From Candidatus Gastranaerophilales bacterium (GTDB lineage Bacteria; Cyanobacteriota; Vampirovibrionia; Gastranaerophilales; Gastranaerophilaceae), in contig CAJULX010000005.1 in the NCBI GenBank assembly GCA_910587245.1, positions 1 through 64,000 on the forward strand: 64,000 nt of DNA. The letters are read 5' to 3'. A program made the translations under genes and the position numbers. The notes beneath the pieces are model-generated. The model searched no databases. It was not told where the DNA came from and worked only from the letters and a program-made list of their open reading frames with translations. Shown here piece after piece: positions 54,711 to 60,804 of this stretch; positions within the stretch are counted from its first letter, which is position 1; every line of letters begins with the position of its first letter.

Positions 54711-54820
54711 ATAGGGAAAAACTCTTAGGAGCGTCACATCCCAAGAGTTTTCATTGCTTCCCTATTTAATCAAGATGTTAAGCGCTATGATTATTGCCAA
54801 AATAATTATTAGCGCTTTTT
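54711..54820 (+). ncRNA. candidate type I antitoxin RNA, locus 1
   Basis: The predicted RNA of about 110 nt begins about 7 bases after TATAAT. It contains a 9-bp AAAACTCTT/AAGAGTTTT stem-loop (54718-54751) and ends at AGCGCTA/TAGCGCT (54781-54816) followed by TTTTT. That terminator is inside the minus-strand peptide gene, so the RNA covers the 3' two-thirds of the peptide mRNA in antisense. Layout matches locus 2 (39059-39136). Expression is unproven. Confidence 0.6.
54718..54751 (-). terminator. terminator of the candidate toxin mRNA, locus 1
   Basis: Stem AAAACTCTT/AAGAGTTTT with a 16-base apical part; on the minus strand followed by five Ts. It also forms the 5' hairpin of the antisense RNA. 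Confidence 0.65.
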
Positions 54821-54839
54821 CAGTAATACTGAAAAACAT
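54762..54839 (-). CDS. 25-residue hydrophobic peptide, candidate type I toxin (locus 1)
   Basis: ATG 54839 lies six bases after AAAGGAGGTG, a near-perfect anti-16S match. The 25-residue peptide starts MFFSITEKA, continues as an unbroken Ile/Leu/Ala helix (LIIILAIIIAL) and ends NILIK before TAG. It would span the membrane once. Its own promoter (54924-54952) gives a ~78-nt leader in which CACCTCCT (read as AGGAGGTG at 54889-54896 on the plus strand) can mask the RBS by 8 base pairs. RBS masking plus a convergent antisense RNA are hallmarks of type I toxin mRNAs. No named family recognised. Confidence 0.65.
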   Translation of the reverse strand: MFFSITEKALIIILAIIIALNILIK

Positions 54840-54845
54840 TCTTTT

Positions 54846-54896
54846 CACCTCCTTTACCTGTTTATTCTACATTGCAAGTCTGTGCAGGAGGAGGTG
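54846..54896 (-). promoter_or_regulatory. RBS-sequestering leader structure of toxin locus 1
   Basis: CACCTCCT (54846-54853) and AGGAGGTG (54889-54896) are exact reverse complements, so in the minus-strand mRNA the leader pairs across the Shine-Dalgarno sequence. Confidence 0.6.
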
Positions 54897-54923
54897 CAAA
54901 CAGGGCAAGCTACCCAAAAAATT

Positions 54924-54952
54924 ATTATACATTAAAACATTGGGCTATTAAA
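54924..54952 (-). promoter_or_regulatory. promoter of candidate toxin mRNA, locus 1
   Basis: Minus strand TTTAAT (54947-54952), 17-base spacer, TATAAT (54924-54929). Confidence 0.55.
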
Positions 54953-54965
54953 GAATATTGCTGCA

Positions 54966-55166
54966 TTAGGATAAAATTTCAAAAATTTCTTCGAGTTCTT
55001 TTGAGATGAGGGAAGCTATTATGGAGGCTTCGGGGGAGCATTCATCGGCGTATGCAATAAGCAGATTGTTTATTGATTCAATTTTTATAATGCGCTGTTC
55101 TATATCAAGAAATTTTTCCCTGTATTTTATGATATCAGAGTTTTTAGCATTATTTTGTTTTAACAT
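54966..55166 (-). CDS. small helical hypothetical protein
   Basis: 66 residues, predicted all-helical (YREKFLDIEQRIIKIESINN), no recognised family. ATG 55166 has a GTGAGG RBS eight bases upstream. A perfect inverted repeat (55176-55194) lies directly upstream of its RBS, in the divergent gap shared with the AbrB-like gene, which may regulate it. Confidence 0.5.
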   Translation of the reverse strand: MLKQNNAKNSDIIKYREKFLDIEQRIIKIESINNLLIAYADECSPEASIIASLISKELEEIFEILS

Positions 55167-55175
55167 ATCAGCCTC

Positions 55176-55194
55176 ACTTAAATATTATTTAAGT
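55176..55194. promoter_or_regulatory. perfect inverted repeat ACTTAAATA-T-TATTTAAGT
   Basis: Nine-base arms around one base between two divergent small genes. The half-site TATTTAAGTATT recurs at about 55238-55250 just before the AbrB-like gene's -10 box, consistent with an AbrB-type or other dimeric operator. Confidence 0.5.
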
Positions 55195-55263
55195 ATTATA
55201 ATAATATAAAATATATTTTTTTACAATATTATAATGATATTTAAGTATTGTTATAATGACCTT

Positions 55264-55437
55264 ATGAAAAAGAAACTGGTAAAATTCGGCTCAAGTTATG
55301 GCGTTATTATTCCATCCACTCTTTTAGAACTGATGGATGCCGATATGAATAATCTCAAAAATACAATGATTGATATTGATTACGATTCCACAAAAAAACA
55401 AATCATCCTAAAAAACCTTACGGTTATTGAAGAATAA
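55264..55437 (+). CDS. AbrB/SpoVT-like swapped-hairpin protein, possible orphan antitoxin
   Basis: 57 residues: the AbrB/MazE-type DNA-binding beta-hairpin (VKFGSSYGVIIPSTLLELMD) plus a short tail. Such domains are antitoxins or transition-state regulators. No toxin gene is adjacent in either direction. The start is ATG 55264, six bases after TGTTATAAT (55252-55257) with no RBS, so it is probably leaderless; an in-frame upstream codon at 55234 is unlikely. Confidence 0.65.
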   Translation: MKKKLVKFGSSYGVIIPSTLLELMDADMNNLKNTMIDIDYDSTKKQIILKNLTVIEE

Positions 55438-55453
55438 TGGTATAATAAATTTT

Positions 55454-55672
55454 ATGGAAGATAAAGAATTTCAAAATCTGCTTGCAAAACGCGGACACCT
55501 TGTAACATTATTAATAGCAACCGTTACCGGAACAGTGGGCTTATTATATGTTCCATTTTCAGCTAAAACATGCATAATAGTGGCTGTTGGATTCTTTTTC
55601 ATAGTAAATATAATTAAAAACCTTGTAAATGCCGATTTAAGAATCAGTGAAATAACAAAGACGGAGAAATAA
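55454..55672 (+). CDS. small two-helix membrane protein
   Basis: 72 residues with two transmembrane segments (LVTLLIATVTGTVGLLYV; TCIIVAVGFFFIVNIIKNLV) and short polar ends. No family recognised. ATG 55454 is seven bases after TGGTATAAT (55441-55446), a leaderless arrangement, giving it its own promoter although it directly follows the AbrB-like gene. Its stop overlaps the next small gene (TAATG). Confidence 0.6.
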   Translation: MEDKEFQNLLAKRGHLVTLLIATVTGTVGLLYVPFSAKTCIIVAVGFFFIVNIIKNLVNADLRISEITKTEK

Positions 55673-55791
55673 TGGAAATAGAAAATATTATTGAATGGGT
55701 AATGATTGTAACATTCTGCGCAGTTTCTTTGTGGGGAATAAAAATGTTCAACGGAATGTTTCAATATAATTCAAAAGAAAAGAAACATTAA
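55672..55791 (+). CDS. 39-residue single-helix membrane protein
   Basis: ATG 55672 overlaps the preceding stop by one base (TAATG). The peptide begins MEIENIIEWVMIVTFCAVS, has one transmembrane helix and a basic tail (NSKEKKH). The tight coupling to the two-helix protein suggests they work together. No family recognised. Confidence 0.55.
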   Translation: MEIENIIEWVMIVTFCAVSLWGIKMFNGMFQYNSKEKKH

Positions 55792-55795
55792 AGAA

Positions 55796-56335
55796 ATGAA
55801 ATATATTTTAACAATTTTTATATGTATATTTTGCGTATTGCAAAGCTTTGCGGCAAATGCGGATACCGTTCTTCCTTTGGAAAAAAATACGGCATCAGGC
55901 GTCAGTGCGGCACTTTATGATACAAACAGATTAAAAGATGAAATGAATATCCTTTTAAAACAAAGGCTTTCAGGGGCTGAAATATCATCTTTCAGACAAA
56001 TTCCAAAAAACGGCACGGTGATTTATGAGTGCGATGTTTTATATCAGGGAAGCACCGTGAAATTATATATAAACCCCAAAAACGGTGCTGTTTCACCAAA
56101 AATCGACGACAAAGATTTATTCAACGACAAAATCACCAAAACGGAAGTTTCAAGAGGCACAAAAGAATTAAACAATATTTTAAAACAAATCAAGCTGGAT
56201 GCTTCATTCAGTGATGTTCAATATAATAAAAAAGATAAAATTATGGAAGGCAACATCCTTTATATGGACGGTAAATATTATTTTAAAATGAATGTTGCAA
56301 CGGGTGAAATACTTGAAATGGTGCCGATTGAGTAA
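55796..56335 (+). CDS. exported PepSY-like protein
   Basis: 179 residues with a signal peptide (residues 1-22, cleaving near FAA|N). Two PepSY-like repeats appear (ISSFRQIPKNGTVIYECDVL; VQYNKKDKIMEGNILYMDGK), each ending in the conserved strand that leads to 'NPKNGAV' or 'NVATGEIL'. PepSY domains inhibit or chaperone peptidases in the envelope. It starts four bases after the 39-residue membrane peptide, so it is probably part of the same transcript (55454-56335). Confidence 0.6.
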   Translation: MKYILTIFICIFCVLQSFAANADTVLPLEKNTASGVSAALYDTNRLKDEMNILLKQRLSGAEISSFRQIPKNGTVIYECDVLYQGSTVKLYINPKNGAVSPKIDDKDLFNDKITKTEVSRGTKELNNILKQIKLDASFSDVQYNKKDKIMEGNILYMDGKYYFKMNVATGEILEMVPIE

Positions 56336-56806
56336 CTAGCCCATAAATGTTTCAAGCTCGTTCAACACTTCTTCCACGTGTCCTTCAACATTTACATTAA
56401 ACCATGATTTTACAATTTCCCCTTTCGGATTGATTATAAAAGTGGAGCGGATTATTCCCATAAACCCTATGCCGTATGCGGGTTTTTCACCCCAGACGCC
56501 AAAAAAATTTATCAGCTTTTTATCGGGGTCTGAAAGGAGAATAAAATTTAAATCTTCGTTTTCCATAAATTTTTTATGGCTTGAAATTGAATCCCTGTTT
56601 ACACCTGCAACAACTGCAAGGGGTTCAAAATATTTCATATTATCTCTGAAATCTCCGGCTTGAATTGTGCACCCCGGGGTGCCGTCATTTGGGTAAAAAT
56701 AAATTACTGCGGTTTTGCCCAGAAAATCGTTTACGGTAAATATTTTTTCCTCTCCGTGCGGAGTGATGCCTTCAATTTTGCAGGGGTTAAGATTTAATAT
56801 ATTCAT
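56336..56806 (-). CDS. peroxiredoxin, BCP/PrxQ type
   Basis: About 156 residues of thioredoxin-fold thiol peroxidase with the active site TPGCTIQAGDFRD (peroxidatic C46). The usual second cysteine five residues later is absent, so it is a 1-Cys type needing an external thiol. ATG 56806 is preferred over 56836: TAATAT (56814-56819) lies seven bases before it. It converges with the PepSY-like gene without a gap. Confidence 0.9.
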   Translation of the reverse strand: MNILNLNPCKIEGITPHGEEKIFTVNDFLGKTAVIYFYPNDGTPGCTIQAGDFRDNMKYFEPLAVVAGVNRDSISSHKKFMENEDLNFILLSDPDKKLINFFGVWGEKPAYGIGFMGIIRSTFIINPKGEIVKSWFNVNVEGHVEEVLNELETFMG

Positions 56807-56910
56807 AATTTCTATATTAAAACCGATTTTTTGCATTTTTTAAATTAATCATTTTTACATTATCAGATTGATTTAAAGGTTTGCAGCTGGTATAATTCGG
56901 GTAGAATTAT

Positions 56911-56930
56911 GTCCGCGTAGTTCAGCAGGA
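56911..56930 (+). repeat. duplicated 5' fragment of tRNA-Arg
   Basis: Exact copy of the first 20 bases of the tRNA at 57019-57038, then unrelated hairpin-rich sequence (TTGACGGG/CCTGTCAA; GTCAC/GTGAC). At 56968-56984 a near-exact inverted copy of tRNA bases 15-31 follows (one mismatch). TATAAT at 56891-56896 could drive this region. Confidence 0.85.
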
Positions 56931-57018
56931 CTTGACGGGTTTACCTGTCAACAGATAATGTCACATTGTGACGCTCTATCCTGCAAAAACTTAATTTAAA
57001 ATTTAATAAAATCAACAT

Positions 57019-57092
57019 GTCCGCGTAGTTCAGCAGGATAGAACGTCACCCTCCTAAGGTGAATGTCGGAGGTTCGAATCCTCTCGCGGATA
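57019..57092 (+). tRNA. tRNA-Arg(CCT)
   Basis: Cloverleaf GTCCGCG...CGCGGAT with a G-U first pair, D-arm TAGTTCAGCAGGATA, anticodon stem TCACC/GGTGA around CTCCTAA (anticodon CCT), T-loop GGTTCGAATCC and discriminator A at 57092. CCA is not encoded. It is the apparent integration target of the element to its right: the serine recombinase reading frame terminates antisense inside this tRNA. Confidence 0.95.
57054..57092. other. presumed left attachment site (tRNA-Arg 3' half)
   Basis: The last ~13 codons of the recombinase frame (IYPREDSNLRHSP) are the reverse complement of the tRNA 3' part, a typical outcome of integration at a tRNA. A second copy of this 3' segment should mark the right end but is not present before 64000. 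Confidence 0.5.
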
Positions 57093-58568
57093 TATTTTTT
57101 TGTTTTTATCTATTTTAGCGAAGTAATTGAAAGGTGAATTGTAAGTATAGTAAAGCTTTTCACCTTTCAAGCTAGCGTTATAAAATAAGCATTTCAGCAT
57201 TTCTCTTTTTTCTTCGAGCGATCGAACACGGTACAAATTGTAAACATTTTTTGCAAGTTCTATCATCCTTTTGCCTTCACTTACAAAGTTTTTACTATTG
57301 CTTTTGAACTTTTCGAGTTTTTCTTTAAGTTCTAAAATTTCAGTTTCAATTTTTTGATTTTTGTTGTTCCATGTATCAGCATCTATTTTTTCATCAACAT
57401 ACATATCAAATATCTTGTCTTTTCTTGTTTCTAAGCTTGCTAACAGCTTATTTATGCGTTGTTGTTCTTCTTTTGTATATATTTGTACTTCCTTATAGCT
57501 TTCTGCCAATATTTCGCTTAAATAATCCGCTAAATCTTCATCAATCATTATATTTTTTATGGCTTCGTCAAACTGCGCATCAAGTTTTTCTTCCCTGATA
57601 TACACACTTTTGTTTACACATTTACCATAATTGCCCGTGCAACGATAATAAATTAAACGGTTCTTTTTAATTTCAGATGTTATCATTCTTCCACATTTGG
57701 CACATTTCATTAACCCTGCATACAAAAATGTGTGCGCCTTACTGGTTTTAGGCTTACCGTCTTTTTTAAAAACAGCTTGAGCCTTATAAAATAAATCTTC
57801 TGAAACTAATTTCGGGTGTTTGCCTTTATAAAATTTACCATTGTGCAATATATAACCAATATAGGCTTTATTTTTTAACATTTTTTCAAGATAGCCCGTT
57901 GAAATGCTTTGTGTTACATTAGTATAAATAAAACCTTCTTCTTTTAATTTTTTACAAACGTTTTTTAATGAGATATCACCTTTTGCGTAAAGTTCAAACG
58001 CACGCCTGACAAATGGAGCTTTTTCTTCATTTATTATAGTTTTATTTTTATCAAGTTTTTTGTAACCATAAGGCACTTGAGCTACAAAATATCCTTCTTC
58101 AACCTTTTTTTGTACACCCTTTCTGGTTTCTTCCCGAAGATTATCTATAAAATTTTTTGCTAAAAGCACTTTTAAACCATGTGAGAGCATTTCATGAGAG
58201 TTTCAATTTGGCGTTAAAATAACATTTTCTTTAACAAGGTGTATGCTATAACCTGTTTTAGTGGCATCTAAAGTTATATAATCATAAAAATTTCTGTAAA
58301 GCCTGTCTGTTTTTTCTGCAAGAATTGTTTTGACATCCTTATTGCGTTTTAAAAATTTTATCATTTTATTAAACTCTGTTCGACCCGAAGTTTTTGCAGT
58401 TTCAGCTTCCGTAAATTTTTCAACCACATCAAAACCCTTATCATTTGCATATTTTTCAAGTAAATCTAATTGAGCAGGTATGGAAAATCCGTTCTTTTCT
58501 TGCTCTGCACTTGATACTCTTGCATAAATTACCGCTTTTTCTTTTTTAGCAATTATTCCTTGTTCCAT
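57054..58568 (-). pseudogene. large serine recombinase interrupted by an in-frame TGA
   Basis: The N-terminal catalytic part (58203-58568; AVIYARVSSAEQEKNGFS with the nucleophilic serine) stops at TGA 58203-58205. The same frame resumes (NSHEMLSHGLKVLLAKNFID) and continues through the recombinase domain, a zinc ribbon (MKCAKCGRMITSE, YRCTGNYGKCVN) and a coiled coil to 57054. Without the TGA it would be ~504 residues, normal for a phage/ICE integrase. It is either a pseudogene, needs readthrough, or makes two chains (an ATG at 58190 exists, without a clear RBS). Confidence 0.8.
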
Positions 58569-58635
58569 GTTTTATTCCTTTTTTATATCTGCTTTTGCAA
58601 TCTCGTGACGTTTTTATTTTTAGATGAGCCATCCT

Positions 58636-59250
58636 TCAAACAGTTTTATTGTAAGCATTTATGCGCTTTAGCCAATTATAAAGGCTTACGGTTGTTATAT
58701 TATACGTCTTTGCAACAGTGCTTTTCGGCACTCCATAATTTAAGAGCTTTAAAATATCATCCTTAAATGGGTCTAATTTTGACTTCCCTTTGCCTTTTGG
58801 CCTTCCGAGCTTTAGTCCTGCTGCTTTTTTGCTTGCAAGTGTTTCTTTTGTCCTTAAACTTATTAATTCTCTTTCAACTTGCGCAACAAGGGCAAACATT
58901 GTGCTTGTAACTGTTGATGTTATTGAGTTTTCGTCATTTGAGAAATTTTCTTTAAGAGAATACAGGTGAATACCCTTTTGCTTTGCTATATCGATAATTT
59001 CAAGTATTTGCGTTACCGATCGTGCAAGCCTTGAAAGCTCGGGTGTGATTAGTGTATCACCTTCATTGAATTCCAACAACAGTTTCCCGAGTTTTCTTTC
59101 TTTAAAATTTGTTTTGCCTGTTATTGTTTCTTCCGCAAATTCAACATTTCCAAGCTTTTTATCGTTTGCAAATTTTAAAATATCTATTTTATTCTTTTCC
59201 GTATTTTGTTCTAAGGTGCTAACTCTAAGGTATGCATACGTTTTAGCCAT
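58636..59250 (-). CDS. serine resolvase/invertase (Pin-like)
   Basis: 204 residues: catalytic resolvase domain (AYLRVSTLEQNTEKN, with serine; GDTLITPELSRLARS) and a C-terminal HTH (KLGRPKGKGKSKLDPF; VPKSTVAKTYNITTVSLYNW). Such enzymes invert or resolve DNA between short repeats. No inverted repeat pair flanking a promoter was found within the window, so its substrate may lie to the right or be absent. Confidence 0.88.
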   Translation of the reverse strand: MAKTYAYLRVSTLEQNTEKNKIDILKFANDKKLGNVEFAEETITGKTNFKERKLGKLLLEFNEGDTLITPELSRLARSVTQILEIIDIAKQKGIHLYSLKENFSNDENSITSTVTSTMFALVAQVERELISLRTKETLASKKAAGLKLGRPKGKGKSKLDPFKDDILKLLNYGVPKSTVAKTYNITTVSLYNWLKRINAYNKTV

Positions 59251-59267
59251 TTTTAAATCTCCTTTAT

Positions 59268-59693
59268 CTAATATTCGCCAACTAAAAGCAGGGTAAAAAT
59301 TACGGGGTCTTTATTTGTTAAAATTAGGTAGAATTTGTAGTCATAATCGGGTAAATCAACATCGGGTATCGTCTGTTTTAAAATTATCAGGTGATCCCGA
59401 TACCTGTTATCCACATATCCTTCTCTATAAATTTCAAATACTCCAGTGTTTGTTTTTTCATCAACCTTAATTTGAATAACAAAAAAGCTGTCATCGACAG
59501 CTTGTGAGATTTCATATATTTTAGGCAGGTGACTTATGGTGCATTCAACTATCCAGAAGGCATTTAGCGTTTTTTGAAAATCCATAATGCCTTCTGTGTA
59601 AATTAAACTGTCACAATGATTTCTTTTGTAAAAGGCTTCACATCCATTGTTTCTTAAATAAATTTGCTCAACTGTTTCTTTTTTAAATTCCAT
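59268..59693 (-). CDS. DUF6876-like hypothetical protein
   Basis: 141 residues with the layout YTEGIMDFQKTLNAFWIVEC near the N-terminus and a beta-rich middle (FFVIQIKVDEKTNTGVFEIY), resembling the DUF6876 proteins common on integrative and conjugative elements. The assignment is by pattern memory. It lies 17 bases upstream of the resolvase on the same strand. Confidence 0.45.
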   Translation of the reverse strand: MEFKKETVEQIYLRNNGCEAFYKRNHCDSLIYTEGIMDFQKTLNAFWIVECTISHLPKIYEISQAVDDSFFVIQIKVDEKTNTGVFEIYREGYVDNRYRDHLIILKQTIPDVDLPDYDYKFYLILTNKDPVIFTLLLVGEY

Positions 59694-59735
59694 AAATTTT
59701 GCCCCTAAATTTTATACTAAAAACGTCTAAAAGCC

Positions 59736-59782
59736 AGACTATATAGTAAAAACCAGCTTTTTATATTTTTAATTTATAGTCT
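59736..59782. repeat. inverted repeat AGACTATA ... TATAGTCT
   Basis: Eight-base arms 31 bases apart in an AT-rich noncoding stretch next to the DUF6876-like gene. Possible recombination or regulatory site. Confidence 0.3.
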
Positions 59783-59868
59783 TATAAAAGTAAAATCAAC
59801 CCTTTACATTTAATATTTTAATAAAACTTAAATGTTCATTTTTACTTTATAGCTTGGGTTTTGGAGAT

Positions 59869-59912
59869 TTTAAAAGATTTAAAACGGTTTTAAAAAGTTT
59901 TAAAAGAATGAA
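59869..59912 (+). repeat. four imperfect ~11-bp iterations of (G)TTTTAAAA
   Basis: GATTTTAAAA, GATTTAAAAC, GGTTTTAAAAA and GTTTTAAAAG follow one another in the noncoding DNA of the element. They look iteron-like but a simple AT-rich drift is possible. Confidence 0.35.
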
Positions 59913-59965
59913 ACTTTAAATTAAATAAAGGGAAAGGCATTAAATTTAAAGGAGCAAGACTGATA

Positions 59966-60237
59966 ATGACAGATAAACAGATACAAGGAATAAATAATAC
60001 AATTGAACAGAAAAAAAGGAACATCAAAGAAAAGTTGACAGCTTAAACAGGCAAAAAGACATAGAAAAAGAAATCTATGACAGGCAAATACAAACCCTTA
60101 AAAATCAAAAACAATATGTTAAAGATACAAACAAAAAGAAAGAGGATGGTTCTTACGGGGCTTATGTTTCTGCAAGCAAGACAGAAAGCGTATATAAAAG
60201 GCTTAATAGAGAGATTAAGGCTTTGTTAGGGGATTAA
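59966..60237 (+). pseudogene. frameshifted coiled-coil gene of the mobile element
   Basis: ATG 59966 (GGAG RBS at 59951) opens a frame that stops after 26 codons at 60044. The -1 frame continues a protein of clear character to 60235 (VDSLNRQKDIEKEIYDRQIQ ... SVYKRLNREIKALLGD). The break falls just after seven As (60011-60017). Full length would be ~90 residues of K/E/Q-rich coiled coil, as seen in plasmid and ICE accessory genes. A -1 ribosomal frameshift at the A-run is possible; a simple indel is more likely. Confidence 0.6.
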
Positions 60238-60523
60238 AGGGTTTAATTATATTTTTAACTAAAACTCCCTCTTGAAGTCTTATGCAGCTCGATTTCCTGA
60301 TATACCATATATCCCAATATGAACTTGACTTTTTTATTTGATTTGATAAAATGTACTCACTGATTTTATGTTAATTTTTTAATTTAATTTATTTTATTTA
60401 TTATTTTAGATTTATTATTATTTTGATTAACTAATTGTTTTTATTTCTTGTCTACTAAATTGCGTTACTCTTAGACAATTGTAAAATTGTCGCTTATACA
60501 GTAATACACAAGAAAGGTCCAAC
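60238..60523 (+). other. AT-rich noncoding stretch of the element
   Basis: No ORF with an RBS. It ends with an inverted repeat GACAATT/AATTGTC (60474-60491) that overlaps the -35 of the promoter TTGTAA-N17-TAATAC (60479-60507), likely serving the next gene. Confidence 0.5.
60474..60491. promoter_or_regulatory. inverted repeat GACAATT-GTAA-AATTGTC over a -35 element
   Basis: Seven-base arms with a four-base spacer, placed where a repressor would block transcription of the gene at 60524 and perhaps the helicase. Confidence 0.4.
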
Positions 60524-60718
60524 ATGGAAGATAACTTTGATTATAGAATAATTTTAGAAGAGCTGGATATGCGTGAAGAGATATTTGAAGAAGAATTGCT
60601 TCAATCATGGAGTCTGGTTTTAATAAATCATAAACTTGCAATTTACATGGATTACAAAGGTGAGACCAGAACCATTAGTGCAAATTATATAAATAATTTA
60701 TTTTCAAGTCTTCAATAA
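60524..60718 (+). CDS. small acidic hypothetical protein
   Basis: 64 residues, acidic N-terminus (MEDNFDYRIILEELDMREEI) and a beta-like C-terminal half (YMDYKGETRTISANYINNLF). RBS AAAGG. No family recognised. It precedes the helicase by 86 bases on the same strand and may be a regulatory partner. Confidence 0.5.
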   Translation: MEDNFDYRIILEELDMREEIFEEELLQSWSLVLINHKLAIYMDYKGETRTISANYINNLFSSLQ

Positions 60719-60804
60719 ATATCGCACATGATATAATTTTTATACTAAACTTTTTGTAATTTTATAACAATATTACAAATAAAGCATTTCTAAATTGAGG
60801 AACT

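Noticed and set aside
54754..54951. 65-residue plus-strand ORF with hydrophobic N-terminus
   Set aside because: No RBS; it is the complement of the 25-residue minus-strand peptide, which has a near-perfect RBS and promoter.
55264..55437. Complete type II toxin-antitoxin with the AbrB-like protein
   Set aside because: No toxin-like gene (MazF, VapC, Doc) is adjacent; only small membrane proteins follow.
52600..58205. TGA recoded as a sense codon (ispH ATG-TGA and the integrase TGA)
   Set aside because: TGA serves as the true stop in rsmE and rimI overlaps, and these two cases have simpler explanations (alternative start, nonsense mutation).
58560..58766. 68-residue plus-strand ORF between the recombinases
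   Set aside because: Overlaps the resolvase gene in antisense and has no RBS.
59869..59912. Replication iterons
   Set aside because: The repeats are imperfect and AT-rich, and no replication initiator gene is present in the visible part of the element.
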